From: Hellea balneolensis DSM 19091
GTDB lineage: Bacteria > Pseudomonadota > Alphaproteobacteria > Caulobacterales > Maricaulaceae
NCBI RefSeq assembly: GCF_000428525.1
Contig: NZ_AUAC01000003.1
Span: 434,001-498,000, forward strand
Length of the DNA stretch: 64,000 nucleotides
Reading direction: 5' to 3'
Part shown: in pieces, positions 16,660 through 28,725 of the stretch
How the letters are laid out: each line of letters begins with the position of its first letter
Numbering within the stretch: position 1 is the stretch's first letter
The notes under the pieces: generated by a model
Told to the model about the DNA's origin: nothing
Database searches by the model: none
What the model saw: only the letters and a program-made list of their open reading frames with translations
Made by a program: the position numbers and the translations under genes

Positions 16660-17751
16660 ATGGATAAGCCGCCTACATGGCAACTTATCATGCGGGTGGT
16701 GATAGCTGTGCTGTGTGGTATGGCATTTCTTTTGGGAGCCCTTGCGTTTAAGGTTGGCGCATATTTTAATTTCATTATGCTCGTCATTATGGCGGCGTGC
16801 CTTTTGGTGCCGCTGGCGCGATTACCGTACCTTATCAATAAAGAAATCCATTGGGCATTTTGGAAAGCGCCTTTTTCAAAAGAAAACCGCCGGTATTGGC
16901 GACCCATTCTTCTGCGAATAATCTTTTGGGCGCTCTGTGGTTTTACTGTTTTTACAGGCGTCGTGGCCGCGCAGTTTCAGCCTGATGAACTCAAAGGTAT
17001 ATATTTCATGATAGGCGGCGGAGCCTTATTTCTTATGCTACTAAGCCTGATACCCAAGCGTATTGGCGGAAAACCCATGTCGATTTTTTCCGCTTTTGCC
17101 ATGCCTTTTATGATTTTTATTTTGAGCGACAGCCTTTTTCCCCAACTCACAGGAAAAGGTGCGGTGACTGTAAATTCTCCCTTCGCAGACGAGAGCTACA
17201 TGTTCCATGCTGGGCATAACACAATGGTGAATTATCATGTGGCCCATAGCTCTCAAAAGCATGCATTGGACATGGTGACCCTTCATGAAAACGGAACCGA
17301 AAATAAAGGAGATAAGTCAAAGCTTGAGGATTACGCCTGTTTCGGTGCGGTTTTAATTGCGCCTGTTGACGGGGTGATTGAGCGCGTCGTTAGTGATCAA
17401 ATTGATCAGCCTATAGGCTCGCGAGACCCTAAGAACCCTGCGGGGAACCATGTGGTTATAAAAATGGATGACACCCATTATGCTCTGCTCGCCCATATGA
17501 AGCAAAGCAGCACGGTCGTATCTAAAGGGGATCGCGTTTCGACAGGGCAAAAGCTTGGTGAATGTGGAAATTCTGGCAATACGTCCGCGCCACACCTGCA
17601 TTTTCAAATACAGCGTTATCCCGACCTCTTTGCAGAAGGCGGTTACACCTATCCCGTAAAATTTAACAACACGACTCGCATTCGGCGCGGAAAATCCGTC
17701 AGTAAAGACGGGTTATTTTATATTCGTAACGACCAGATGGCGCCGAATTGA
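16660..17751 (+). CDS. Membrane-anchored M23 family metallopeptidase
   Basis: 363 residues. The N-terminal half has five or so hydrophobic segments (first at 12-32, last around 146-165). The C-terminal half is an M23/LytM-like domain with HALDM (first His and Asp ligands), HYALLAHM and the closing HLHF zinc motif near residue 305, so the catalytic set appears complete. Such enzymes cut peptidoglycan cross-bridges or bacteriocin-type peptides. It follows iorB by 11 bases, apparently in the same operon, which is an odd partner for a molybdenum hydroxylase. Confidence 0.8.
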   Translation: MDKPPTWQLIMRVVIAVLCGMAFLLGALAFKVGAYFNFIMLVIMAACLLVPLARLPYLINKEIHWAFWKAPFSKENRRYWRPILLRIIFWALCGFTVFTGVVAAQFQPDELKGIYFMIGGGALFLMLLSLIPKRIGGKPMSIFSAFAMPFMIFILSDSLFPQLTGKGAVTVNSPFADESYMFHAGHNTMVNYHVAHSSQKHALDMVTLHENGTENKGDKSKLEDYACFGAVLIAPVDGVIERVVSDQIDQPIGSRDPKNPAGNHVVIKMDDTHYALLAHMKQSSTVVSKGDRVSTGQKLGECGNSGNTSAPHLHFQIQRYPDLFAEGGYTYPVKFNNTTRIRRGKSVSKDGLFYIRNDQMAPN

Positions 17752-17774
17752 GCTAGGAAATTTTTGAGCGTCAA

Positions 17775-18683
17775 TTACGATTTCGAAGCCGTCAAATTAT
17801 AAGTCCCTTTGCCGCGAATATATATCAGGCATTTAGCTACCTCACATGATAATTCGTGAGATACGATGCCCTTTGACTGGATGTGACTTCCGGCTTCTAG
17901 GGTGCGCGTTTCAGCAGCCTTAACGGATGGGTATTTGAGCGTTCCCTGTATTAAGACAGCGTCCATGTGCTCGCCGTCAGTCGTAAGAGTAGCGTCTACA
18001 CCCTTACCCAGTTTCACAAGTGACCCGCTGGCTTCTCCTGCTATAGGTTGGCCCCATAAGAAAGTGAGCTCTGCGGCTGTGCCTTGTTTAGCTGTAATCC
18101 AATTTGTGTCTTCAGGTGACAGCCACACCATATTGGATGGCACAAGATTTATCGGAAGCTCCCCATCATCAAAGGCTTCTGAGGAAGGCTGTACAAGGTA
18201 AGGACCTGAAAATATTTCAAGAAAGGCAACGCCTGCGTTACCAGGCTTTGCCGCTGTGATGTGGGGCTCTCCGGCGGGTTGGGTCCAATAAGATCCGGGA
18301 CCCATCCACATTTTAGCCGCTTCCGGATCATCATTATGGATGTGTCCCTCAATCACGACAGCTCTATAAGTGATATTGTGGATATGGGGGGGCGAGGAAA
18401 ATCCGTCTGCGAATCTTAAAATCACGCCAGAGGGAACATCCTTCATTATATCTCCCCAGAGTACACCTGCTTGCGGAGCGGCGTCGCCACGTGCTGGGTT
18501 GAGCGGTTGAAATTTGAGCTCGCTAGGTGTTGTTATGGTTACGGATGTTTCTGAGATATTCTGACTATTTAGCGGGGTCTCTGCTTCGTTTTGCGCTTGG
18601 CACGCGGCGCTCAATACCAAGGTTGATGCTGCAATGACCGAAATTGAGTATTTAGCATTAAATGGTGTTTTCGAAAAAGGCAT
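17775..18683 (-). CDS. DUF4437-like bicupin lipoprotein
   Basis: 302 residues. Signal peptide with lipobox LSAAC near residue 28. Two cupin-like halves: the first has PPHIHNITYRAVVIEGHIH near residue 97, and the second contains DAVLIQGTLKY and AGSHIQS. This is the DUF4437 arrangement of exported cupins whose substrate is unknown. The His set in the first half suggests a metal site. It converges with the M23 gene and is preceded by 247 bases without a recognisable gene before the divergent acetate operon. Confidence 0.7.
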   Translation of the reverse strand: MPFSKTPFNAKYSISVIAASTLVLSAACQAQNEAETPLNSQNISETSVTITTPSELKFQPLNPARGDAAPQAGVLWGDIMKDVPSGVILRFADGFSSPPHIHNITYRAVVIEGHIHNDDPEAAKMWMGPGSYWTQPAGEPHITAAKPGNAGVAFLEIFSGPYLVQPSSEAFDDGELPINLVPSNMVWLSPEDTNWITAKQGTAAELTFLWGQPIAGEASGSLVKLGKGVDATLTTDGEHMDAVLIQGTLKYPSVKAAETRTLEAGSHIQSKGIVSHELSCEVAKCLIYIRGKGTYNLTASKS

Positions 18684-18930
18684 TATGAAACTTTCTAATT
18701 ATTTTCTGGCGGTCAGGTTTTGCTATGAAATTTAGAAGCCAGAAGTTTGTATAAGTCTTGTAAGAGTATAGTCTGTAAAAGCTACGTACACATTGGTAAT
18801 AGGTTCCAAATTCTAGTTAATTGACCGATTTTATTGCCCCGAAATCCTTCGACCGTAATCTGAAAGCGCTTTTGTTTAGGCTATATTTTTTCATCTGATC
18901 GCTTATACTTCATACTAAACGGGAGATGAA

Positions 18931-19191
18931 ATGACGGTAACATCTGAGAGCAAAAAAGCTTATTGGCGGGCGACTATTCGTTTTACGCTTAGCCTTTTGG
19001 TTATTTGGTTTTTGGTGTCCTATGGGGCGGGTATTCTCTTTCGTGAGTTTTTAGACCAGTTTTCTATCGGAGGTGCGCCGCTTGGGTTTTGGTTCGCGCA
19101 GCAAGGCGCAATTTATGCCTTTCTTGCCCTCATCATTATTTATTGCATCGGGATGAGCCGACTCGAAAAGAAATATGGGATTGAGGGTTAA
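18931..19191 (+). CDS. DUF4212 small subunit of a sodium/acetate-type symporter
   Basis: 86 residues with two transmembrane helices. The PLGFWFAQQGAIYAF segment and the closing RLEKKYGI are characteristic of DUF4212, the small partner encoded directly before VC_2705-type sodium:solute symporters. Only 3 bases separate it from the large subunit, which uses a GTG start. GGGAG stands 7 bases ahead of the ATG. Confidence 0.9.
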   Translation: MTVTSESKKAYWRATIRFTLSLLVIWFLVSYGAGILFREFLDQFSIGGAPLGFWFAQQGAIYAFLALIIIYCIGMSRLEKKYGIEG

Positions 19192-19194
19192 GCC

Positions 19195-20949
19195 GTGGAT
19201 CAGCAGCAATGGAGCTATCTTTTCGTTGGCCTGACATTTGGGCTTTATATTGCCATCGCCTTGTGGGCGCGGGCAGGGTCTACCAAAGACTTCTATGTGG
19301 CCGGACATGATATTCATCCTGCGCTGAACGGCATGGCGACAGCGGCGGATTGGATGTCAGCCGCGAGTTTCCTGTCAATGGCAGGACTAGTTGCATTTCT
19401 CGGTTATGGCGGATCCGTTTACCTGATGGGCTGGACGGGCGGCTATGTCCTGCTTGCGCTTCTGCTCGCGCCTTTTCTGCGAGAGTTCGGAAAGTTCACA
19501 GTTCCTGATTTTGTCGGCGACCGATATTATTCCAAAGTTGCCCGCGTTATCGCAGTAATTTGTGCGCTCATGGTCTCTTTCACCTATATCGCTGGACAGA
19601 TGAAAGGGGTGGGCGTAGCGTTTTCGTCTTTCCTGGGCGTACCGTTTAATTGGGGTATTTTCATCGGCAGTTTTATTGTCTTTGTCTATGCCGTGCTGGG
19701 CGGAATGAAGGGCATTACCTATACGCAAGTCGCACAATATGTTGTGTTGATTTTTGCCTATACCGTACCCGCAATATTTATCTCGCTGATCGTCACGAAT
19801 AACCCCATTCCGCAGCTTGGCTTTATTGGCAATATGTCGGGGAGCGAGATATCCATGCTAGATAAACTCAATACGGTCGTAACGGATTTGGGCTTTACAG
19901 AATATACTTCGACCACAAAATCCAAAATAGATGTATTTTGCATCACAGCGGCGCTCATGTTTGGAACAGCGGGATTGCCGCATGTGATTATTCGCTTCTT
20001 CACCGTCAAATCGGCGAAGGCCGCGCGAAAGTCGGCGGGTTGGGCGCTGATGTTTATTGCGCTGCTCTACACCGTTGCGCCTGCCGTTGGCGCTTTCGCG
20101 CGAATGAACTTTATCGATACTGTGAATGAAGCGACTTATATTGCTGACAGCGAAAACTATGAAGAACGCGCAGCGGCTATTTTGGCTGAGGGCGGGAAGC
20201 CTGTTCCTGAGTGGTATAAAGATTGGGAAAAAACCGACCTGCTTAAGTTCAATGATTTAAACGGCGATGGGATGATGCAATATCGCGGCCCTGCTGCGCC
20301 CGATGGTCTTGAAAACGAAGTTGTGCCGAACCGGGATATTTTCGTGCTGGCTAATCCCCAAATTGCAAATTTGCCGGGATGGGTGATTGGCTTAGTGGTG
20401 GCAGGCGGTCTTGCGGCGGCGCTCTCTACAGCGGCAGGCCTGCTTATGGTGATTAGCTCTGCTATCAGCCATGATTTACTCAAGAGTACATTTTATCCCA
20501 ATATGAGTGAGAAGGGGGAACTGCGCGCCGCGCGCCTCTCCGCTTTCGCAGCTGTCATAGCGGCGGCGCTTATCGGGGCCTTTGCTTCATCCTTGCCTTT
20601 CGTGGCTCAAGTTGTAGCTTATGCCTTCGGGATTGCGGCAGCCTCGCTTTTTCCGATTATTGTGCTCGGCATTTTCTGGAAACGGATGAACAAGGAAGGG
20701 GCCATTGCTGCAATGCTGTCGGGGCTTATCCCGACAATGGCTTACATTATCTATTTTAAATCTGAATATGGCAGCGAAGCGGGTTGGTGGTTTGGTGTCT
20801 CGCCCGAAGGTATCGGTTTTGTTTTTATGTGGGTTGCTTTGGCCGTCGGAATTGTCACAGCCCTCGTGACACCGGCTCCGCCATCTGCGATACAACAACT
20901 CGTCGAAGATATCCGGATTCCCGGTCAAAGAGGTGCCCTCCATGAGTGA
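19195..20949 (+). CDS. actP: Sodium:solute symporter, ActP-like large subunit
   Basis: 584 residues from GTG 19195 with about 13 membrane segments. It carries acetate or similar carboxylates with Na+. The context (DUF4212 before, acetyl-CoA synthetase overlapping after) supports acetate. Family features are [14 protein letters not shown] near residue 50 and [19 protein letters not shown] near 403. A soluble loop of about 90 residues between helices contains [10 protein letters not shown], an EF-hand-like calcium loop known in this subfamily. Confidence 0.88.
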   Translation: MDQQQWSYLFVGLTFGLYIAIALWARAGSTKDFYVAGHDIHPALNGMATAADWMSAASFLSMAGLVAFLGYGGSVYLMGWTGGYVLLALLLAPFLREFGKFTVPDFVGDRYYSKVARVIAVICALMVSFTYIAGQMKGVGVAFSSFLGVPFNWGIFIGSFIVFVYAVLGGMKGITYTQVAQYVVLIFAYTVPAIFISLIVTNNPIPQLGFIGNMSGSEISMLDKLNTVVTDLGFTEYTSTTKSKIDVFCITAALMFGTAGLPHVIIRFFTVKSAKAARKSAGWALMFIALLYTVAPAVGAFARMNFIDTVNEATYIADSENYEERAAAILAEGGKPVPEWYKDWEKTDLLKFNDLNGDGMMQYRGPAAPDGLENEVVPNRDIFVLANPQIANLPGWVIGLVVAGGLAAALSTAAGLLMVISSAISHDLLKSTFYPNMSEKGELRAARLSAFAAVIAAALIGAFASSLPFVAQVVAYAFGIAAASLFPIIVLGIFWKRMNKEGAIAAMLSGLIPTMAYIIYFKSEYGSEAGWWFGVSPEGIGFVFMWVALAVGIVTALVTPAPPSAIQQLVEDIRIPGQRGALHE

Positions 20950-22888
20950 AACCAATAAGACATATTCTGTTCATGCTGACTTTGTAGCTAAAGCTAATCT
21001 GAATCCTGTGTCCTATGCGTCAATGTATGCAGCCTCAATTGCTGACCCGGAAAGCTTTTGGGGCGTGCAAGGGAAGCGTTTGAACTGGATGAAGCCTTAC
21101 ACCAAGGTCAAAGATGTCAGTTGGGATAAATCCGATCTGCATGTGAAATGGTATGAGGACGGCGTTTTGAACGTGACGGAAAATTGCCTGGATCGCCATC
21201 TTGAGACCCGCGGCGATAAAGCCGCAATCATCTGGGAAGGCGACGACCCTTCAGAATCTAAAACGCTCACTTACCGCGAGCTTCACCGCGAAGTGTGCCG
21301 CTTTTCAAATGTGATGAAAAAACTCGGCGTGAAAAAAGGTGATCGCGTCACAATTTACATGCCAATGATAGTGGAAGCGGCTTACGCCATGCTCGCTTGT
21401 GCGAGAATTGGCGCGGTGCATAGTGTCGTCTTTGGCGGCTTCAGCCCTGACGCGCTGGCCGGACGAATTACCGATTGCGAGAGTACCTTTATTATCACTG
21501 CGGATGAAGGTTTGCGCGGGACAAAAAAAGTGCCGCTTAAGGCCAATTGCGATGCGGCCTGCGACATAGCAGGGATCGTCGAAACTGTCCTGACGGTAAA
21601 GCGCACAGGCGGTGATGTCACGATGAAAGAGGGCCGTGATGTCTGGCTGCATGAGGCATTGAAGAACGTTTCGGATTACTGTCTGCCTGAACCGATGAAC
21701 GCTGAAGACCCGCTCTTTATTCTCTACACAAGCGGCTCTACTGGGAAACCCAAAGGCGTGCTCCATACGACGGGCGGCTATCTCGTTTGGGCCTCTATGA
21801 CCCATGAATATGTTTTCGACCTCAAGGAAGATGATGTTTATTGGTGTAGCGCTGATGTCGGCTGGGTCACGGGCCATACTTATATTGTGTATGGGCCGCT
21901 CGCCAATGGCGCGACAACGGTCATGTTTGAGGGCATCCCGACTTATCCTGATGCGTCCCGTTTCTGGCAAGTTTGCGATAAGCACCAAGTTAGCTTGTTT
22001 TACACAGCTCCTACAGCCATTCGCGCCTTGATGCGGGAAGGGGATGGGCCTGTGAATGCGACCTCTCGCAAGAGCTTACGTATTCTCGGCACAGTGGGCG
22101 AACCGATAAACCCCGAAGCGTGGGAATGGTATTTTCATGTGGTTGGCGAAGGGCGATGCCCTATCGTGGATACATGGTGGCAGACGGAAACAGGCGGCGC
22201 GATGATTGTGCCGCTCCCAGGCACTACTGATATGAAGCCTGGCGCGGGGAGTCATCCTTTCTTTGGCATTGTTCCGGCTTTAGTTGATGCTGAGGGGAAT
22301 GAGCTAGACGGCGCAACAGAGGGTAACTTGATTATCAAAGACAGTTGGCCTGGCCAAATGCGCACGGTCTATGGTGATCACCAGCGCTTTAAAGACACTT
22401 ACTTCTCAGCCTATCCCGGCAATTATTTTACAGGTGATGGCTGCCGCCGTGATGAGGATGGTTTTTACTGGATTACAGGCCGCGTGGATGATGTGATTAA
22501 TGTTTCGGGCCACCGCATGGGCACCGCCGAAGTGGAAAGCGCGCTGGTCAGTCATGACGCCGTCGCTGAAGCCGCCGTTGTCGGTTATCCGCACGATATA
22601 AAAGGGCAAGGCATTTACGCCTACGTCACGGTCACCGCTGGCACAGAGGTTAGTGACGAGCTAAAAGCTGCCTTGGTCAAACATGTACGAACTGAAATCG
22701 GGCCTATTGCCACCCCTGATTTGATCCAATTTGCGCCGGGTCTTCCCAAGACCCGCTCAGGCAAAATAATGCGGCGCATCTTACGCAAAATCGCCGAAGA
22801 CAGTTTCGATAATTTGGGCGACACCTCAACATTATCAGAGCCTGAAGTTGTTGACGATTTGATTGCAAACCGCCAAAATCGCGCCTAA
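20942..22888 (+). CDS. acs: Acetyl-CoA synthetase
   Basis: 648 residues from ATG 20942 (AGAGGTG upstream). The start lies inside the end of the symporter gene. It activates acetate with ATP to acetyl-AMP and then acetyl-CoA. AMP-forming signature [14 protein letters not shown] is near residue 260, TWWQTETGG near 407, and SGKIMRR near 602 contains the catalytic and regulatory acetylated Lys. Length matches the family. With the symporter it forms an acetate uptake and activation unit, and it is translationally coupled to the next gene by TAATG. Confidence 0.95.
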   Translation: MSETNKTYSVHADFVAKANLNPVSYASMYAASIADPESFWGVQGKRLNWMKPYTKVKDVSWDKSDLHVKWYEDGVLNVTENCLDRHLETRGDKAAIIWEGDDPSESKTLTYRELHREVCRFSNVMKKLGVKKGDRVTIYMPMIVEAAYAMLACARIGAVHSVVFGGFSPDALAGRITDCESTFIITADEGLRGTKKVPLKANCDAACDIAGIVETVLTVKRTGGDVTMKEGRDVWLHEALKNVSDYCLPEPMNAEDPLFILYTSGSTGKPKGVLHTTGGYLVWASMTHEYVFDLKEDDVYWCSADVGWVTGHTYIVYGPLANGATTVMFEGIPTYPDASRFWQVCDKHQVSLFYTAPTAIRALMREGDGPVNATSRKSLRILGTVGEPINPEAWEWYFHVVGEGRCPIVDTWWQTETGGAMIVPLPGTTDMKPGAGSHPFFGIVPALVDAEGNELDGATEGNLIIKDSWPGQMRTVYGDHQRFKDTYFSAYPGNYFTGDGCRRDEDGFYWITGRVDDVINVSGHRMGTAEVESALVSHDAVAEAAVVGYPHDIKGQGIYAYVTVTAGTEVSDELKAALVKHVRTEIGPIATPDLIQFAPGLPKTRSGKIMRRILRKIAEDSFDNLGDTSTLSEPEVVDDLIANRQNRA

Positions 22889-24105
22889 TGAAACAGTGCA
22901 TTATCATAGGGGCCTCTCATGCGGGCGCACAGCTTTGTGTCAGCCTACGTCAAGGCGGTTGGGAGGGTAGCATTACTCTTATCGGTGATGAGCCAGATCT
23001 ACCTTATCATCGTCCGCCGCTCTCCAAAGACTTTTTGTCTGGCGATAAAGCTATCGATGAAATTCTACTTCGCCCTGCCAGCGTTTATGAAAACGCTAAT
23101 GTTCAGATGAAACTTGGCACGCGCGTCGGAGCCATTGACCGCATAGCTAAAACCGTCTTGACGGATGACGGCGAGGCCCTTGCTTATGATAAGCTTGTTT
23201 TGGCGACGGGGGCCCGCGTGCGGCATTTGCCTGTGGCTGGTGTTGATTTGGACGGTGTATATTACTTGCGCGATACCACCGATGTTCGCGCCATCAAAGC
23301 GGGTGTCGCCAAAGGTAAGCAAGCTGTGATTATTGGCGGCGGCTATATTGGTCTCGAAACTGCCGCGAGCCTACGTAAACAAGGCATGGAGGTCACAGTT
23401 CTAGAAGCTATGCCGCGCATCTTGCAGCGCGTCACCGCGCCTGAGATTTCAGAGTTTTATAAGCGCATACATTCCGAGGAAGGTGTTCAAATTCTCGAAG
23501 GCGTTATGGCGTCTGAGATAAAATCATCCGGTGATGCGCTCTCTGTTCACACGGCGTGCGAGCAAAATTTTGACGCGGATATGGTGATTATTGGTATTGG
23601 CGTTATTCCCAATATTGAACTTGCGGAAATGGCGGGTTTGGACATCGGCAACGGAATTGAGGTCAATAGTTTTTGCCAAACCTCTGACACTGACATTTAT
23701 GCGGCTGGAGATGTGACGTGGCATTATAATCCCATTTATGAGCGGCATATAAGGCTTGAATCCGTGCCCAATGCGACGGAGCAAGCCAAGACTGTTGCTT
23801 TGCACATCAATGGAAAGCCCAAACCCTATAGCAGTCTGCCTTGGTTCTGGTCTGATCAGTTTGACCTTAAACTTCAAATCGCAGGTCTATCCGAAGGCTA
23901 TGATGAAATCGTCATTCGCGGCGATATTGAAGGTAGCCGGAGCTTCGCCGCCTTTTATTTCAAAGGCGATCAAATCCTGGCGGTGGATGCCGTTAATAGC
24001 CCCAGAGAATTTATGTTCACCAAAATGGCGCTCACCAAAGGGCAAGCGCTGGATAAGACTATATTAGCCGATAGTAACGCCGATTTGAAATCTTCGGTGT
24101 TATGA
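22888..24105 (+). CDS. FAD-dependent ferredoxin/rubredoxin reductase-like protein
   Basis: 405 residues. N-terminal FAD Rossmann motif GASHAG near residue 8, YHRPPLSK near 44, ATGARVRHLP near 104, NAD(P) motif IIGGGYIGLETA near 150 and the closing FAD motif DIYAAGD near 275. This is the pattern of rhodocoxin/putidaredoxin reductase-type flavoproteins that feed electrons from NAD(P)H to a [2Fe-2S] ferredoxin, often for a cytochrome P450. The P450 at 59256 is a possible distant partner, though no ferredoxin gene is seen nearby. The start overlaps the acs stop. Confidence 0.87.
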   Translation: MKQCIIIGASHAGAQLCVSLRQGGWEGSITLIGDEPDLPYHRPPLSKDFLSGDKAIDEILLRPASVYENANVQMKLGTRVGAIDRIAKTVLTDDGEALAYDKLVLATGARVRHLPVAGVDLDGVYYLRDTTDVRAIKAGVAKGKQAVIIGGGYIGLETAASLRKQGMEVTVLEAMPRILQRVTAPEISEFYKRIHSEEGVQILEGVMASEIKSSGDALSVHTACEQNFDADMVIIGIGVIPNIELAEMAGLDIGNGIEVNSFCQTSDTDIYAAGDVTWHYNPIYERHIRLESVPNATEQAKTVALHINGKPKPYSSLPWFWSDQFDLKLQIAGLSEGYDEIVIRGDIEGSRSFAAFYFKGDQILAVDAVNSPREFMFTKMALTKGQALDKTILADSNADLKSSVL

Positions 24106-25226
24106 CCAAGGCCCCGGCGATTGCGCTCCCACAACGATTGGACACAATTCAAGCTCTCAGAGGAATAGCGGCGCTCTTGGTGCTGTTTTTTCATCTTGCA
24201 GCTTTTCAACGCCAAATGGCGGAGGGGAATCCCGCCGACGTCACTTTAACGCGCGGACTTTGGGATAATGGCTGGGCCGGTGTCGATCTGTTCTTTGTCA
24301 TTTCCGGCTTCATTATGGTTTATGTCACGCGGCAATCAGGCCGAAGTTTTGAGGATGTGCGCCGTTTTTTAACGTCTCGTATCACCCGGATTTACCCCCT
24401 TTGGTGGGTTTGCGCAGGTATTATGGCACTTTACTTTTTCATGACCTACGGAATGCCTGCAGCACCCGACCGAGTGTCCGGACCGGATGAAGCTTTCAGA
24501 TTTGCTGTGAAATCTTTTTTATTAATTCCCCAAGATGTGCCGCCTATGCTGGGTCTGGGCTGGACACTCATCCATGAGATGTTCTTTTATATCATATTCG
24601 CGGGGCTTTTATTTTTACCAAGGCGTGTCTTACCTATAGGATTATTGATATGGGCGATTATCACTTTGACAGGCGCCGTATTCGTAACTCCTGCCGCCTA
24701 TGCTCGCAACGCATTGGAGCTCTTAGCCTCTCCGCTATCGCTTGAATTTATTGCAGGCGGCTTTGCGGGCTATCTTGTCACCACTGGGCGGTTCTATGCG
24801 CCAAAGATATTGGCTACCATTGGCGGTCTTTTAGCTGTAATATCTCTAGCGGCGTTTTCTGGTTTCAATATCGGCAGTTACACAACAAACCGCGTCGCTG
24901 TTTTCTTGGTGCCCTTTGTGCTGCTGACATATGGGTGGGCGAGCCATGAAATAAATTCATCGGCCAAAACTCCGCTATGGCTCGTAAAGCTTGGGGATTG
25001 GTCTTACTCGCTCTACCTCACGCATTACATTGTCTTGGTGGCATTACGGCGCCTTTATAGATCCGCTGTGCCGGAGGGTCTGAATGTGGGCGCTCCAGGT
25101 GTTTGGGATAATCTCATTTTTGCCATTATCGCTTTATCCTTGAGCATTTTGACGTCCGCTATTTTCTATAATTTTGTAGAGCGTCCATCCTTACGGATTT
25201 TCAAATCGCTTAGGCGCACGACTTAA
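24102..25226 (+). CDS. Acyltransferase 3 family membrane protein
   Basis: 374 residues with about ten transmembrane segments. The N-terminal signature is QALRGIAALLVLFFHL, and GVDLFFVISGF follows, both typical of OafA/NodX-type acyltransferases that O-acylate surface sugars from a cytoplasmic acyl-CoA. The acceptor is unknown. It overlaps the preceding flavoprotein gene by ATGA, so it is the fifth gene of the acetate operon. A link between acetyl-CoA supply and O-acetylation is possible but only inferred. Confidence 0.88.
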   Translation: MTKAPAIALPQRLDTIQALRGIAALLVLFFHLAAFQRQMAEGNPADVTLTRGLWDNGWAGVDLFFVISGFIMVYVTRQSGRSFEDVRRFLTSRITRIYPLWWVCAGIMALYFFMTYGMPAAPDRVSGPDEAFRFAVKSFLLIPQDVPPMLGLGWTLIHEMFFYIIFAGLLFLPRRVLPIGLLIWAIITLTGAVFVTPAAYARNALELLASPLSLEFIAGGFAGYLVTTGRFYAPKILATIGGLLAVISLAAFSGFNIGSYTTNRVAVFLVPFVLLTYGWASHEINSSAKTPLWLVKLGDWSYSLYLTHYIVLVALRRLYRSAVPEGLNVGAPGVWDNLIFAIIALSLSILTSAIFYNFVERPSLRIFKSLRRTT

Positions 25227-25295
25227 CCTTTTTCTTTCACTGCAAGACTGAAAGCGGCTCTTGCGTGTCCCTTCGATTCTGCCCATAAGAGGGTA

Positions 25296-25464
25296 TCCGA
25301 GGGGCACCGTAGCGCTCTGGCGGAGCCGGAATTTTTGATTGAGAATCAAAAATGGCGAAGGTGCCGAGAGCGCAAGCGATCGGAACTCAAACTGGCCTCC
25401 TAGACAATACGGTTGAGACGCACCCTTTGAACTTGATCCGGTTGATACCGGCGCGAAGGACGGA
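25296..25464 (+). promoter_or_regulatory. TPP riboswitch with an enlarged P3 arm
   Basis: The conserved thi-box is plain: GGTTGAGA, then ACCCTTTGAACTTGATCCG and ATACCGGCGCGAAGGA. The 5' side is GAGGGGCACCGT. ACCGT (25306-25310) pairs with ACGGT near 25409 to close P3, and TCCG (25296-25299) with CGGA (25461-25464) can close P1. P3 holds about 100 extra bases including a hairpin element. AAGGA at 25456-25460 is both the end of the aptamer and the ribosome-binding site for the ATG at 25467, so TPP binding should block translation directly. Confidence 0.88.
25309..25375 (+). repeat. Hairpin element, copy A, inside the riboswitch P3 arm
   Basis: The unit starts GTAGCGCTC, has CGGAA, an inner TTTTTGATT-GAG-AATCAAAAA hairpin, GGCGAAGG, and ends GAGCGCAAG. 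GCGCTCT and AGAGCGC pair as an outer stem. The same order of blocks recurs after the thiolase gene (47287-47351). Confidence 0.5.
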
Positions 25465-25466
25465 AA

Positions 25467-26281
25467 ATGAAACTGAAGGCTCTCACATCTCTTTTTGCTA
25501 TAGCGTGTCTTGGCGGCGCGGCATTGGCCCATGACCACCCTTCCACCGCGCATTACATCGCGAATGAAGGCGTTTTGGTCAGTCACGGAGAGACGAAAAT
25601 CATGTTCGATCCGCTCCCTCTCTCTGGCTTTGGCGTTTATCCTGAGCCAAGCTTTGTGCAGATTGCCAAGATGATGTCGCGGCAGGGTGAATATGAAGGC
25701 GTTGATGCTGTTTTCATCAGTCATGCCCATCGCGATCATTTTTCAGCCATAGCGATGATAACGTACTTAACCTCAAATCCTGAAGTCCGCCTTGTCGCGC
25801 CTCAACAAGCGCTTGATATGATGCAGGATGATGACAATTGGAATGAAGCTTTGCAAAGCCGTATGACCATTCTAGATATGGAAGCAGGGGATACGCCCAA
25901 AGCGATCACTATTGGCGATATCACCGCGACAGCCGTTCGCATCCCTCATGCAGGGTGGCCCGCCCCCGCACGCGCATCTGTTCAAAACATGGTTTACCGC
26001 GTAACATTAGGCGATGGGGCCACGGTCATGCATATGGGCGACGCTGACCCTCGCCGCCAACACTTCATCCCGCATAAAGAGCATTGGCAAGCCAAACGCA
26101 TCGACACAGCCTTTCCGCCATACTGGTTCCTAACATCCATGCAGGGCCGTAATATCCTTGAAGATGATATGAATGTGGCCAAAAGCATCGGCGTGCATGT
26201 CCCACTTAAGGTGCCAGATGACCTTAAAGAGTCCGGTCAAGATTATTTCTCCAAACCCGGCGAAACGCGGGAGATTGGGGA

Positions 26282-26285
<4 letters not shown>
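25467..26285 (+). CDS. Exported metallo-beta-lactamase-fold hydrolase under TPP control
   Basis: 272 residues. A clean signal peptide ends near ALAHDH (residue about 22). Metal ligands H86-A-H88-R-D90-H91 (HAHRDH), His161 (PHAGW) and HMGDAD near 189 mark an MBL-fold enzyme of the UlaG-like type. The gene follows the TPP riboswitch directly and is coupled by overlaps to a small membrane protein and thiC, so its product probably serves thiamine or pyrimidine-precursor supply from outside the cytoplasm, for example by hydrolysing a thiamine derivative. That role is inference. No such substrate is known to me for this family. Confidence 0.82.
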
Positions 26286-28716
<2,431 letters not shown>

Positions 28717-28725
28717 GAGCTAAAG

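Noticed and set aside
18684-18930. A small gene between the cupin and the acetate operon
   Set aside because: No frame with both a start signal and protein-like content was found. It is probably promoter space for the divergent genes.
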